From Thermoactinomycetaceae bacterium (GTDB taxonomy: Bacteria; Bacillota; Bacilli; Thermoactinomycetales; Thermoactinomycetaceae), in the NCBI GenBank assembly GCA_025449975.1, contig JANWIG010000006.1, positions 1 through 64,000 on the forward strand: DNA of 64,000 nt, given 5' to 3'. Shown in pieces: positions 31,914 through 42,542 of the stretch. Numbering within the stretch: position 1 is the stretch's first letter; each line of letters starts with the position of its first letter. The position numbers and the translations under genes are program-made. The notes beneath the pieces were generated by a model. That model was not told the DNA's origin. It did not search any database and saw nothing but the letters and a program-made list of their open reading frames with translations.

Positions 31914-32975
31914 TTGAAAAAGAGCAAACAGCTAGCGATTTTAAGTATTTGTATTCTATGTATTATTGTAGGGATTGCTTTTTATATTACACCCGTCTCT
32001 TACTTTGTAATGCTCCCAGGCGAAGCTTTGGATACAAGTGAATATGTGAAGGTGCAAGCCGAGCAACCGATGGAAAAAGGACAGTTTTTGTTGACCACGA
32101 TTTCGTTGAGGAGAGCCAATGTAGCAGATTATGTCTTATCCTATACATCCGATGAAGTGAAACTATTACCTGAGAGCGATATTTTGGCCAAAGATGAATC
32201 AGATGAGCAATATGAGCAAAGGCAAAAAGAAAATATGATGGAATCGCAAACGCATGCGATCATCGCTGCTTTTCAGCAGGCAAAAAAGCCGATTGAAATA
32301 AAGCGGCTTGGTGTCGAAGTGATTGGACTTGTCGAGGAATCGAAAAGCAAACTTCAAAAAGGGGACCTGATTGAAGAAGTGGATGGACAAGTCATCGGAA
32401 AACAAGAAGATCTCGCCAATCTTTTGGAAAAAAAGAAAGCGGGAGAAACCGTGCAGGTGAGAGTGATTCGATCGAACAAACCGATCAATGAACAGGTTAC
32501 ATTGGTTCCTCTAAAGGGAACCAACCGAATCGGCTTAGGGATTATCCCGATGGACCGAGTAAAAGTGGTGACACAACCTCCCGTCGAGATTCATGCGGAT
32601 GAGATTGGTGGTCCTTCAGCCGGCTTGATGTTTTCCTTGGAGCTGTTGGATCAGCTGTTGCCGGAAAATTTAACACGGGGATATACGATCGCTGGGACAG
32701 GGACGATCGATATGAACGGGCGCGTTGGGCAGATTGGTGGAATCGATTTTAAAGTGAGAGCCGCCGATGAAAAAGGGGCGACGATTTTCTTTTGTCCACG
32801 CGATCAAAGTCCCAAGGATCAAAACGAGAAAATAGCGAAAGAAACGGTCAAGCAGATCGGCTCAAATATGAGAGTGGTTCCGGTGTCCTCATTGGATGAA
32901 GCGGTAAAGTATTTACTTAAACTTCCGATGAATGACACAGCTGTCAATGATAATACCTTGACAGGTCTGGGCTGA
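31914..32975 (+). CDS. SepM/YlbL family S16 (Lon-like) protease with PDZ domain
   Basis: TM plus PDZ (LQKGDLIEEVDGQVIG) plus GGPSAGLMFSLELLDQL and GTIDMNGRVGQIGGI. Confidence 0.9.
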   Translation: MKKSKQLAILSICILCIIVGIAFYITPVSYFVMLPGEALDTSEYVKVQAEQPMEKGQFLLTTISLRRANVADYVLSYTSDEVKLLPESDILAKDESDEQYEQRQKENMMESQTHAIIAAFQQAKKPIEIKRLGVEVIGLVEESKSKLQKGDLIEEVDGQVIGKQEDLANLLEKKKAGETVQVRVIRSNKPINEQVTLVPLKGTNRIGLGIIPMDRVKVVTQPPVEIHADEIGGPSAGLMFSLELLDQLLPENLTRGYTIAGTGTIDMNGRVGQIGGIDFKVRAADEKGATIFFCPRDQSPKDQNEKIAKETVKQIGSNMRVVPVSSLDEAVKYLLKLPMNDTAVNDNTLTGLG

Positions 32976-32987
32976 TTGCACTATAAT
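32958..32987 (+). promoter_or_regulatory. Sigma-A-like promoter before yceD-rpmF
   Basis: TTGACA (32958-32963), 18 nt, TATAAT (32982-32987). Confidence 0.65.
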
Positions 32988-33235
32988 AAGCCTGTTTTTA
33001 TCCATCAGAGTGTTGCATCATTTGCTGTGAAGATTGGTTTGTTTTATAGCCAACCACTTATTGGTTGCGCGGGAATAAATTTTAATGACAAACGGTGAAT
33101 GATGCATGTAATAACTCCCGAAACAGATGAAAACCGGCTAGTCACGACATTGGCAAAGGAAGCGAAGGAGCTTGTTTTTCGAGAGCGCTCTAGGCAAACC
33201 TGCCATCGAGAGAGGGCTATAAAAGGAGTGGAAAC

Positions 33236-33742
33236 ATGCAGATATCTCTACACCAGCTAAGACAAGGTCAACAGAAGAGAGTGACCGGACGAGTTCAACT
33301 GGATCTTCAGCGTGATGTTCCGGATTTGCTTCATTTGGAACCAATGGAAGTGACTGCTCATCTAGAAAAACAGGATACACATTTGTTTTCTGTTCATGTG
33401 GAACAAAAGACATGTGCTACACTTACCTGTTCCCGCTGTCTAACCCCTTTTTCGCTTCCTTTGGAGGCAGAGTGGACAGAGCTGTTTACAGATGTCGAGT
33501 ATATGGCGCGGGAGACAGACGAGCAAGAAATTTATTTTGTCGAAGAATCGCTTGATTTGCAGCCGCTTATTCGGGAAGTTTGCCTGCTGCAGATTCCTTT
33601 TGCTCCGGTATGTGATGAGCATTGCCAAGGGATTTGTCCAAAGTGTGGTGTAAATAAAAATATCGATACATGCAGTTGTGATTTGACGAGGATTGACCCA
33701 CGAATGGCGAAATTACAAGATTTTTTTAAAGGGCAAGATTAA
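33236..33742 (+). CDS. DUF177/YceD family protein
   Basis: CSRCLTPFSLPLEAEWTELF..., FAPVCDEHCQGICPKCGVNKNIDTCSC; directly upstream of rpmF. Confidence 0.9.
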   Translation: MQISLHQLRQGQQKRVTGRVQLDLQRDVPDLLHLEPMEVTAHLEKQDTHLFSVHVEQKTCATLTCSRCLTPFSLPLEAEWTELFTDVEYMARETDEQEIYFVEESLDLQPLIREVCLLQIPFAPVCDEHCQGICPKCGVNKNIDTCSCDLTRIDPRMAKLQDFFKGQD

Positions 33743-33824
33743 GAGCTTATCTTCTCACTAACAAAAAATTATTGTATAATGTGCAAAGTTGCTTTTGCCT
33801 AGGAAATGGCAGGGGGGTGAAAAT

Positions 33825-34007
33825 ATGGCAGTTCCATTTCGGCGGACTTCTAAAACACGTAAGCGTAAACGCCGTACCCACTATAAGTTGAGCGCACCTG
33901 GTATTATCAATTGTCCACAATGTGGTGCACCGAAGTTACAGCATCATGTTTGTCGTGAGTGTGGTTATTACAAAGGTGAAGAAGTAGAAGGTGCGGTAAA
34001 AGAGTAA
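33825..34007 (+). CDS. rpmF: 50S ribosomal protein L32
   Basis: [51 protein letters not shown]. Confidence 0.97.
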   Translation: MAVPFRRTSKTRKRKRRTHYKLSAPGIINCPQCGAPKLQHHVCRECGYYKGEEVEGAVKE

Positions 34008-34094
34008 TTTCATGATACGATCAGGGTAGGGTCATTTTCCTTTCATGGTCTAGCGAAGATGCGGATAGGAAAATGTCCCTATTTGATTTGTATA

Positions 34095-34120
34095 AAGTTG
34101 ACCATCAGGTCAACTTTTTT
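34095..34120 (+). terminator. Intrinsic terminator after rpmF
   Basis: AAGTTGACC-ATCA-GGTCAACTTTTTT. Confidence 0.9.
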
Positions 34121-34212
34121 CTTCTGTGCCAGAAAATCGGGCTCTGGCTCTTTGATAGAATCGGGTTTGGGATTTACGATATAGGGGTAAAGAAAAAGGT
34201 TCATGATTCCTA

Positions 34213-34259
34213 TTGTCAAAAGGAATTTTTTTATATATACTCTTAGTACTAGGTATTAA
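34213..34259 (+). promoter_or_regulatory. fapR promoter with FapR-box-like operator
   Basis: TTGTCA (34213-34218), 17 nt, TATACT (34236-34241), overlapped downstream by TTAGTAC-TAG-GTATTAA (34243-34259), a near-palindrome resembling FapR operators. Confidence 0.7.
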
Positions 34260-34291
34260 AAGGTGATATAAAAGAGGTGGTGATCCCAGCT

Positions 34292-34849
34292 GTGCGTATA
34301 ACGAAGAAAGAGAGACAGAAAAAGTTGGTACAAGCATTGGAAGCGGATCCTTTTATGACGGATGAACAGATGGCGAAGCTTTGTCAAGTAAGTATTCAGA
34401 CGATTCGTTTAGATCGGATGGAACTAGGTATTCCTGAACTAAGGGAACGGATTAAGCTGATGGCTGAAAGCAATTTTGATCGTGTTCGTTCGTTGGCTCC
34501 ACAAGAGGTTGTGGGAGAGGTCATCGATTTACAGCTGGATCAAAGTGGTGTTTCGATTTTAGAAATCAAGAAGGAACATGTCTTTGAGCGAAATGGGATT
34601 GCTCGGGGTCATTTTTTATTTGCACAGGCAAATTCATTGGCGATCGGTTTAGTGGATGCAGAAGTAGCATTGACTATTTCTGCGGAAATACGTTTCCTTC
34701 GTCCCGTTCACATAAATGAAAAATGTGTTTGTTATGCCAAAGTGGTTAAAAGCCAATTTTCCCGGACCTATATTGAGGTAAGGACCAAAGTAAATAGTGA
34801 GGAAGTCTTTTACGGGAAATTTGTCGTCTTCCGACAAAAGAAAAAGTGA
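34292..34849 (+). CDS. fapR: FapR, malonyl-CoA-responsive fatty acid/phospholipid repressor
   Basis: HTH (DPFMTDEQMAKLCQVSIQTIRLDRMELGIPELRERIK) plus hotdog domain; upstream of plsX. Confidence 0.95.
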   Translation: MRITKKERQKKLVQALEADPFMTDEQMAKLCQVSIQTIRLDRMELGIPELRERIKLMAESNFDRVRSLAPQEVVGEVIDLQLDQSGVSILEIKKEHVFERNGIARGHFLFAQANSLAIGLVDAEVALTISAEIRFLRPVHINEKCVCYAKVVKSQFSRTYIEVRTKVNSEEVFYGKFVVFRQKKK

Positions 34850-34874
34850 ATGATGAAGGAGATGAAACAGCAAG

Positions 34875-35861
34875 ATGCGAATTGCCTTGGATTTATATGG
34901 AGGGGATCACGCGCCTCAGTCCGTGATTGCAGGTGTTGAATTAGCTGCAAAATCATGGCCTGATCTTACTTTTGTCTTGCTGGGAATAGACGAAAGTATT
35001 TTACCTGAAAACCTCCCTAATGTGGAGTTTCATCGGGTAACAGAGAAGATCGATCCAGAAGATGAGCCAGTAAAAGCGATCCGGCGGAAAAAGGATTCCG
35101 GAATCGTTGTCGGCTGTCAAATGGTTAAGAAAAAAGAAGTGGATGCTTTTATCAGTGCTGGAAATACAGGGGCACTAATGACCGCAGGGTTATTTTGTAC
35201 AGGTCGGATGAAGGGAATTGATCGACCCGCTCTGTCTCCTGTCTTTCCAACACTATCGGGTAAGGGCATTTTGGTGTTAGACGTGGGAGCCAATCCGGAA
35301 GCCAAGCCAGAGCATTTGCGGCAGTATGCAGTGATTGGAAGCATTTATGCTGAAAAGGTGCTCGGTTTTACAGAGCCGAGAGTAGGATTATTGAATATTG
35401 GGACAGAAGCTGGGAAAGGGATCACTCTGACCAAAGAGGCATTTCGTCTCTTAGAGAAAGAGTCAAAGATTCGCTTTATCGGCAATGTGGAAGCAAGGGA
35501 TGTGATGAACTCTCCTTGTGAAATTTTGGTTTGCGATGGATTTAGTGGTAATATTTTGCTTAAAAATACAGAGGGAATTGCGAAATCTATTTTTGAGAAG
35601 TTTAAGTCAGAGCTTACCCGCACATGGTACAATAAATTGGCTGCGGCGATCTTAGCCCCCAGCTTAAGACGATTAAAAAAAGAATTGGATTATAAGGAAT
35701 ATGGTGGAGCTCCTCTACTGGGACTGGTTGGACCTGTGATTAAGGCACATGGATCTTCTGATGCTACGGCGATTTACCACGCAATCCGGCAAGCAAGGCG
35801 ATTTGTTGAACAGCAAGTGATTGACCAGATGGAAGAGGAATTGAAACCGACTGAGGAGTGA
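34875..35861 (+). CDS. plsX: Phosphate acyltransferase PlsX
   Basis: [44 protein letters not shown]. Confidence 0.96.
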   Translation: MRIALDLYGGDHAPQSVIAGVELAAKSWPDLTFVLLGIDESILPENLPNVEFHRVTEKIDPEDEPVKAIRRKKDSGIVVGCQMVKKKEVDAFISAGNTGALMTAGLFCTGRMKGIDRPALSPVFPTLSGKGILVLDVGANPEAKPEHLRQYAVIGSIYAEKVLGFTEPRVGLLNIGTEAGKGITLTKEAFRLLEKESKIRFIGNVEARDVMNSPCEILVCDGFSGNILLKNTEGIAKSIFEKFKSELTRTWYNKLAAAILAPSLRRLKKELDYKEYGGAPLLGLVGPVIKAHGSSDATAIYHAIRQARRFVEQQVIDQMEEELKPTEE

Positions 35862-35866
35862 ACAGA

Positions 35867-36856
35867 ATGCAATCAGTAGGAATTTTAGGAACAGGTGCGT
35901 ATGTTCCGGAAAAAGTGCTTACCAATGCCGACTTAGAGAAAATGGTGGATACAAGCGATGAGTGGATTGTCACTCGCACAGGAATGAAAGAGAGAAGGAT
36001 TGCCGCTCCGGATCAGGCTTCTTCCGACTTAGCGTTGAAAGCAGCAGAACAGGCCTTGGAAAGGGCGGGCGTTTCCGCTGAAGAGATTGATTTGATCATT
36101 GTTGCGACAGTGACTCCGGATATGTCTTTTCCCACCGTGTCCTGTTTGCTCCAAACCCAACTGGGAGCAAACAAAGCCGCAACGTTTGATCTTTCCGCCG
36201 CTTGTGCTGGCTTTTTATATGGGGTGACAACGGCTTCACAATTTATTCAAACAGGTGCGTATCGTTATGCGTTAGTAGTGGGCGTCGAATGTTTATCCCG
36301 AATCACCAATTGGTCGGATCGTGAGACCGCCATTTTGTTTGGAGATGGGGCAGGAGCGGTCGTATTGGGTCCGGTTGAAGAAGGTTATGGTTTTCTCTCG
36401 TTTGAATTAGGAGGAGACGGTTCCAAAGGAGATCTTTTGAAGGTTCCTGCCGGCGGTTCCCGTTTGCCTGCATCACACGAAACCGTTGAAAAGCGCCTTC
36501 ATACGATTCAAATGGTTGGACGTGAAGTATTTAAATTTGCCGTGCGTGTGATCATCTCTTCCACAGAAGGAGCTTTGAAAAAAGCAGGGATGACGAAAGA
36601 AGATATTGACTTCCTGATTCCTCATCAGGCCAATATTCGCATTATTGATGCAGCGGTAAAACGCTTTGGACTGGATGAGCAAAAAGTGGTTATCAATATC
36701 CATCGTTATGGCAATATGTCATCTGCTTCGATTCCTGTTGCCTTGCATGAGGCAGTGATGGAAGGGCGTTTTCAAAAAGGAGATAAGCTTGTTTTATGTG
36801 GTTTTGGAGCCGGTTTAACGTGGGGAGCTACCGTGTTAAAATGGTCGCTGGAGTAG
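35867..36856 (+). CDS. fabH: 3-oxoacyl-ACP synthase III
   Basis: [37 protein letters not shown]. Confidence 0.96.
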   Translation: MQSVGILGTGAYVPEKVLTNADLEKMVDTSDEWIVTRTGMKERRIAAPDQASSDLALKAAEQALERAGVSAEEIDLIIVATVTPDMSFPTVSCLLQTQLGANKAATFDLSAACAGFLYGVTTASQFIQTGAYRYALVVGVECLSRITNWSDRETAILFGDGAGAVVLGPVEEGYGFLSFELGGDGSKGDLLKVPAGGSRLPASHETVEKRLHTIQMVGREVFKFAVRVIISSTEGALKKAGMTKEDIDFLIPHQANIRIIDAAVKRFGLDEQKVVINIHRYGNMSSASIPVALHEAVMEGRFQKGDKLVLCGFGAGLTWGATVLKWSLE

Positions 36857-36875
36857 GCGATTGGAGGGATCAGAA

Positions 36876-37835
36876 TTGGGAAAAATCGCATTTATCTTTC
36901 CTGGACAAGGGTCACAAAAAGTAGGAATGGGACAGGATATTGCAGAAAAGCATCCATTAGCACAACAAGTCTTTGCTGAAGCCGATCAATCACTAGGTTT
37001 TTCTTTGTCTCAGCTATGTTTTACCGGTCCAGAAGAAGAGCTTCGTCTCACCTATCATACGCAACCAGCTATTTTGACGACAAGTGTTGCTCTTTATCGG
37101 GTGTTTGAACAGTCAGGTCTTGAACCAGATTATGTGGCTGGACATAGTTTGGGAGAATACTCTGCATTGGTCGCCGCTGGCTCCATCTCTTTTGCCGATG
37201 CTGTACGTACAGTACATAAGCGCGGTCTATTTATGGATCAAGCTGTTCCTGCGGGACTTGGGGCCATGTCTGCTGTGTTGTTCCTCGAACGCGAGCGGCT
37301 GAATCAAGTTTGTGCCGAAGTAAGTAAGCCAGGTTATGTCGTGGAACCAGCCAATTATAATTCGCCTGGGCAGATTGCGATTTCCGGGCATGCTGAGGCA
37401 GTGAAAGAAGCAGGGGAAAAAGCGCTAGCTGCCGGAGCAAAAAGAGTGATCCCTTTGGTGGTGAGTGGACCATTTCATTCATCACTGATGGAGCCAGCCG
37501 CGGAACAACTGGAAGAAGTATTGCAATCAGTGGCGATTCAAGATGCGCGGGTGCCGGTGGTTGCGAACGTGACTGCGCAGAGCGTGACGAATGCTGAAGA
37601 AATTCGCAATTTATTGGTTAAGCAAGTATCTTCTCCTGTCTTGTGGGAGGATAGTGTCCGCTATATGATCGAACAAGGAGTAGATACCTTTGTCGAGATC
37701 GGTCAAGGAAATGTATTGAGTGGCTTGGTGAAAAAAGTGAACCGACGTGTACATACGTTTACTGTCCAAGATTCAGAGACTCTGCAAGCGACCATTGAGA
37801 AGTTAAAAGCAAGTTTATCCATCAAGGAGGTCTGA
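36876..37835 (+). CDS. fabD: Malonyl-CoA-ACP transacylase
   Basis: IAFIFPGQGSQKVGMGQD, VAGHSLGEYSALVAAG. Confidence 0.96.
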   Translation: MGKIAFIFPGQGSQKVGMGQDIAEKHPLAQQVFAEADQSLGFSLSQLCFTGPEEELRLTYHTQPAILTTSVALYRVFEQSGLEPDYVAGHSLGEYSALVAAGSISFADAVRTVHKRGLFMDQAVPAGLGAMSAVLFLERERLNQVCAEVSKPGYVVEPANYNSPGQIAISGHAEAVKEAGEKALAAGAKRVIPLVVSGPFHSSLMEPAAEQLEEVLQSVAIQDARVPVVANVTAQSVTNAEEIRNLLVKQVSSPVLWEDSVRYMIEQGVDTFVEIGQGNVLSGLVKKVNRRVHTFTVQDSETLQATIEKLKASLSIKEV

Positions 37836-37838
37836 GTA

Positions 37839-38585
37839 GTGGGAATGTTAACGGATAAAGTAGCCGTTGTCACCGGTGGTTCCCGTGGAATAGGTCGGGC
37901 GATTGCGACAACGCTGGCGCAAAAAGGAGCCGATATCATTATTTTTTATGCTGGTAATCAGCAAGCAGCAAATGAGACAGTACAAAAGATCGAAGCGCTT
38001 GGGCGGCAGGCTCTCGCTTTACAAGTGGATGTATCGGATGGTAAACAAGTAGAAGCGGCTTTTAAAGAGGTACAAAAACGTTTTAAACGAATTGATATAT
38101 TGGTCAATAATGCGGGAATTACGCGAGACAATTTGCTGATGCGCATGAAAGAAGAAGATTGGGATGCAGTGATCAATACCAATTTGAAAGGCGTCTTCTT
38201 ATGTACCAAAGCGGTGACCCGACCGATGCTTAGACAAAAGAAAGGTCGGATTATCAATATCAGCTCCGTGGTTGGTGTAGCGGGAAATGCTGGTCAAGCC
38301 AATTATGTGGCAGCCAAAGCTGGGGTGATTGGGCTAACCAAAACGACCGCGAAGGAGCTTGCTAGCCGTGGAATTACCGTCAATGCGATTGCTCCTGGAT
38401 TTATTGAGACAGAAATGACCGATGTGTTATCTGATGAGGTGAAGAAATCCATTCTTGCCCAGATTCCTCTGCAACATATGGGACAGGTAGAGGATGTGGC
38501 TGAGGCAGTTGCTTTTCTAGCTAGCGATGCAGCAGGTTACATTACAGGACAAACCTTACATGTGGATGGCGGTTTGGTGATGTAG
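37839..38585 (+). CDS. fabG: 3-oxoacyl-ACP reductase
   Basis: [36 protein letters not shown]. Confidence 0.96.
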   Translation: MGMLTDKVAVVTGGSRGIGRAIATTLAQKGADIIIFYAGNQQAANETVQKIEALGRQALALQVDVSDGKQVEAAFKEVQKRFKRIDILVNNAGITRDNLLMRMKEEDWDAVINTNLKGVFLCTKAVTRPMLRQKKGRIINISSVVGVAGNAGQANYVAAKAGVIGLTKTTAKELASRGITVNAIAPGFIETEMTDVLSDEVKKSILAQIPLQHMGQVEDVAEAVAFLASDAAGYITGQTLHVDGGLVM

Positions 38586-38680
38586 GTTTTCTTGAATCAG
38601 GAATTTTAAGTGATCCATGTAACGATTGGTAATGCATTGAGGAAATAGCTTGTGTATACTACTTAAGGGAGGTGAATACT

Positions 38681-38920
38681 GTGGCTCAGAGTACATTTGA
38701 ACAGGTAAAAGAAATTATTGTCGAACATCTTGGTGTTTCTCCAGAGCAGGTAACCATGGAGGCCAATGTAAAAGATGATTTAGAGGCTGATTCTCTTGAT
38801 GTAGTGGAATTGATCATGCGCTTCGAGGATACTTTCGACTTGACAATTCCAGATGAGGATGCCGAAGCGATTACTACGATTGGTGATATTGTCAATTATA
38901 TCGAAAAGAAAAAGGCATAA
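38681..38920 (+). CDS. acpP: Acyl carrier protein
   Basis: [41 protein letters not shown] start. Confidence 0.97.
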   Translation: MAQSTFEQVKEIIVEHLGVSPEQVTMEANVKDDLEADSLDVVELIMRFEDTFDLTIPDEDAEAITTIGDIVNYIEKKKA

Positions 38921-38925
38921 TTTAC

Positions 38926-38953
38926 ATAAAGTCCCGGTCATTCGGGACTTTAT
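38926..38953 (+). terminator. Hairpin between acpP and fabF (attenuator or RNA-processing site)
   Basis: ATAAAGTCCCG-GTCATT-CGGGACTTTAT, weak U-tract. Confidence 0.6.
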
Positions 38954-38992
38954 CATCCATTACAGCTCCGAAATGAGAGGCAGGAGATAGCA

Positions 38993-40240
38993 ATGAAAAA
39001 AAATCGGGTTGTGATTACTGGTTTTGGGCTAATTACCCCGATTGGCAATGATGTAGATACCTTTTGGAGCAATCTAGTTGCTGGCAAATCGGGTGTAGGG
39101 CCTATTACTCAATTTGATGCTTCAGATTACCCTGTCCGGATTGCGGCAGAGGTAAAGGATTTTGATCCAACGAAATATCTCTCGAGAAGAGAAGCGAGAA
39201 GAATGGATCGGTTTACCCAGTTTGCTGTTTCAGCAGCTAAATTGGCTGTCGAACATGCTAAACTGGATATGGGGAAAGTCGACGCAGAACGAGTTGGGGT
39301 TTACATTGGTTCAGGGATCGGTGGATTAAGCACTTTGGAAGCACAGCATAAAGTTTTGCTGCAGCGTGGACCCAGACGGGTGAGCCCATTTTTTATCCCG
39401 ATGATGATTGCAAATATGGCTTCCGGACAAGTATCGATTCATATTGGAGCAAAAGGACCCAATAGTTCCTCCATCACCGCATGTGCGACAGGGACACATA
39501 GCATTGGTGATGCTTTCCGTATTCTTCAATATGGTGATGCCGATGTGATGTTAGCTGGAGGAGCAGAAGCAACGATTTTACCGCTTGCCTTTGCTGGTTT
39601 TTCAACCATGGGGGCTCTTTCGAATCGAAATGAGGAGCCTGAGAAAGCGAGTCGCCCATTTGATCGGGATCGCGACGGCTTTGTCATGGGAGAAGGGGCA
39701 GGTGTCTTGGTATTGGAAACATTGGATCATGCATTGCAGCGCGGAGCTACCATTTATGGGGAGATTGCTGGATATGGGATGACCGCGGATGCCCACCATC
39801 TCACGAGTCCAGATCCAACCGGTATGGGTCCAGCGCGCAGCATGATCAATGCGATTCGAGATGCAGGGCTTGAACCAACCGATATTGATTATATCAATGC
39901 GCATGGAACATCCACACCACTGAACGAGAAGTATGAAACGATTGCCATCAAAAGAGCGTTTGGCGACCATGCCTATCAGCTAGCGATTAGTTCCAATAAA
40001 TCGATGATCGGACACTTGTTAGGTGCAGCGGGTGGAGTAGAAGCGATTGCGACGGTCTTGACATTGAAAAATCAGATCATTCCACCGACTATCAACTACG
40101 AGAATCCGGATCCGGATTGTGATTTGGATTATGTACCAAATGAAGCACGACAGGCGCGCGTGCGTACTGCCATCTCTAACTCGCTTGGTTTTGGCGGTCA
40201 CAACGCAACGATTCTGTTACGTGCTTATGAGGAAGTGTAA
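38993..40240 (+). CDS. fabF: 3-oxoacyl-ACP synthase II
   Basis: [40 protein letters not shown]. Confidence 0.97.
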   Translation: MKKNRVVITGFGLITPIGNDVDTFWSNLVAGKSGVGPITQFDASDYPVRIAAEVKDFDPTKYLSRREARRMDRFTQFAVSAAKLAVEHAKLDMGKVDAERVGVYIGSGIGGLSTLEAQHKVLLQRGPRRVSPFFIPMMIANMASGQVSIHIGAKGPNSSSITACATGTHSIGDAFRILQYGDADVMLAGGAEATILPLAFAGFSTMGALSNRNEEPEKASRPFDRDRDGFVMGEGAGVLVLETLDHALQRGATIYGEIAGYGMTADAHHLTSPDPTGMGPARSMINAIRDAGLEPTDIDYINAHGTSTPLNEKYETIAIKRAFGDHAYQLAISSNKSMIGHLLGAAGGVEAIATVLTLKNQIIPPTINYENPDPDCDLDYVPNEARQARVRTAISNSLGFGGHNATILLRAYEEV

Positions 40241-40246
40241 TCGCAA

Positions 40247-40957
40247 GTGGTAAGACATAAACCGAACCTTCACCATTTGGAACAGTTGATCAATGTCACT
40301 TTTCGAAATCGGAAGCTGTTTCAGCAAGCGTTTACTCATACCTCTTACGCCCATGAACGGAAAAACTATGGTACTGAGCAAGATAATGAACGATTAGAAT
40401 TTTTAGGAGATGCGATTCTGGAGTTAGCTGTTTCTGAATACCTCTTTCATCGATACCCCCATATGAGCGAAGGGGAACTGACTCGAACCAGGGCCAGAGT
40501 AGTCTGTGAACCTTCCCTTGCCGCTTTCGCCAAGGAGTTAAACTTTGGACAATATGTGCGCTTGGGGAAAGGAGAAGAAATGACTGGCGGTCGGACACGC
40601 CCTTCGCTTTTAGCAGATGTATTCGAAGCTTTTATCGGTGCCCTTTTTCTAGACCAAGGGTTAGATGTGGTACGTCGCTTCTTAAACACCGTAGTTTTTC
40701 CGAAAGTGAGTGGAGATTTCCTAACTCGCGTAATGGATGCGAAAAGTCAATTGCAAGAGCTGGTTCAGCAAGAGAGAATCGGACCTTTGGAATATCGGAT
40801 TGTCGATGTTCAAGGTCCAGCCCATGATCGACACTTTGTGGCAGAAGTACATTTAGATAATAAACGTTTAGGAGTTGGCTCGGGGAGGTCTAAAAAAGAA
40901 GCAGAACAACAAGCAGCTTCCCAAGCATTGAAAAAATGGAAAGAAAAGAAAGTATAA
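40247..40957 (+). CDS. rnc: Ribonuclease III
   Basis: [21 protein letters not shown], dsRBD C-terminus. Confidence 0.97.
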   Translation: MVRHKPNLHHLEQLINVTFRNRKLFQQAFTHTSYAHERKNYGTEQDNERLEFLGDAILELAVSEYLFHRYPHMSEGELTRTRARVVCEPSLAAFAKELNFGQYVRLGKGEEMTGGRTRPSLLADVFEAFIGALFLDQGLDVVRRFLNTVVFPKVSGDFLTRVMDAKSQLQELVQQERIGPLEYRIVDVQGPAHDRHFVAEVHLDNKRLGVGSGRSKKEAEQQAASQALKKWKEKKV

Positions 40958-41039
40958 GAGCCACTGTTTGGTTAAAACAGTGGCTGTTATACTGAATGAA
41001 AGATCCCTATTTTACAAAAACATACATGCGGGCAATGGC

Positions 41040-41170
41040 TATAAGGAGGCAGTGAACGCTGCTACTGCGATGAGGTAGATCCCATTTGGCTACCAGGTCG
41101 GCGAACATTTATGCCAAAGGTATCTGTCAACGCTTCGATCGCTTTCGGAGCTTGCGATACCTTTTTTTCA
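41040..41170 (+). ncRNA. Candidate cis-regulatory leader RNA or sRNA upstream of EamA transporter
   Basis: GGTAG/CTACC hairpin; TTTGG/CCAAA overlapping the 5' arm of AAAGGTATC(41116-41124)/GATACCTTT(41156-41164), then T7: terminator with a competing helix. Confidence 0.5.
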
Positions 41171-41327
41171 TGTGAGCGAAATATCTGGATAGTCCTTTTT
41201 TTCAATCAATCGGATTTAAATTACTTATTTGAAAGGAAAATATATAAGTGTGCGTTTCAATCTGCTCTTCAAGAGATCCTATAGCTCTTTCCCAAGCGTT
41301 ACCATGATGGTGAAAGGTGAATAAAAA

Positions 41328-42230
41328 ATGCCTTATGTAAAGATGGCCTGTGCGATGTTGATCCTCGGTAGCTATGTGGTCGCAGGAAAGCTGATCACTG
41401 CTAAATTTCCTGTTTTTTTAGCTTCGGAATTGCGGTTGTTGTTAGCAGTTTTGTTTCTCTATTTGCTGATGGTTATTCAAAAAAAGAGGTTTCCTCGCCT
41501 TAGTAAAAGAGATAATCTGATTGTTTTTACGCAATCTTTTTTTGGGACCTTTATCTTTAATGTCTGTTTTCTTTATGGACTCAAGTATACCAGTGGAATT
41601 GAGTCAGGAATCGTTTTTAGTACGACGGCTGCTTGGATAGGATTGATTTCGTTTTTTATTTTAAAGGAGAAGATAGGGAACTCCCAATTGTTAGGGATCT
41701 TTTGTGCGGTGTTGGGAGTGCTCGCGCTCAACGTTTTAGGGAGCTTAGAACAGCAGGATCATTCCTTTCATCTATTAGGAAACCTTCTGATTCTTTGTAC
41801 GGTGATCGGTGAAGCGATCTTTGTTACTTTTGGGAAGCTCACTTCTAAACAGGTGAGCCCCTTAACGATTACGTTTATGGTTAATCTTTATGGCTGTGCC
41901 TTGTTTTTGCCTTTTGCTCTATTTGAGCTTCCTTCTTTTTCATTTGCGGAAATCACCTTTGCTGATTGGATGCTGATTGTTTATGCTGGGATTATCGTCG
42001 CTGTGTTTGCGTTTGTATTAATGACCCAAGCGGTGAAGGAAGCGCCAGCTAATCGGATTGCTCCATTTACAGCGATCGTTCCTTTGAGTGCTGTTTTTTT
42101 CTCTTACTTTATCTTAAATGAACCGATTGTTTGGTATCATTACATTGGTCTACTCTTCGTTTTGCTGGGAATCTACTTTTCGACAAGGGCGAAATCTCCG
42201 AACATCTCGACGGCAGAAAAAAAAGAATAA
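41328..42230 (+). CDS. EamA/DMT family transporter
   Basis: 10-TM drug/metabolite transporter pattern, duplicated EamA halves. Confidence 0.85.
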   Translation: MPYVKMACAMLILGSYVVAGKLITAKFPVFLASELRLLLAVLFLYLLMVIQKKRFPRLSKRDNLIVFTQSFFGTFIFNVCFLYGLKYTSGIESGIVFSTTAAWIGLISFFILKEKIGNSQLLGIFCAVLGVLALNVLGSLEQQDHSFHLLGNLLILCTVIGEAIFVTFGKLTSKQVSPLTITFMVNLYGCALFLPFALFELPSFSFAEITFADWMLIVYAGIIVAVFAFVLMTQAVKEAPANRIAPFTAIVPLSAVFFSYFILNEPIVWYHYIGLLFVLLGIYFSTRAKSPNISTAEKKE

Positions 42231-42542
42231 AGAAAAGGATGAAATTTCCATCAGGCTTTGTCTCTACGACCAGTCTAGGAGGGCAATGGCGCATTCTTTG
42301 GCGAGGATCCGACTGGATCGTAGAGGCATTCATTATAAATTGAGTGATCCTATAAAGTTTTTATAATTTGTCACAAATGAAAGAAGTATTGAAGTTTATG
42401 CCAAGTCATATATAATATAATAAATTAGTAGTAAAATACATACTTTGTGAATTTACAAGAATGATGTTTGGCTTTTCACATAATAGATGAATCAATCCAT
42501 TTGATTCGAGGCATAAACGAATAAAAAAAGGAGAAAAAAGTA

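Noticed and set aside
41040-41170. Assignment of the EamA leader to a known riboswitch, T-box or SRP RNA
   Set aside because: No diagnostic consensus (T-box, SAM, TPP, ykkC and others) could be recognised.
42239-42366. Small ORFs after the EamA gene (MKFPSGFVSTTSLGG..., MAHSLARIRLDRRG...)
   Set aside because: Overlapping frames, poor SD spacing and no homology; likely chance.
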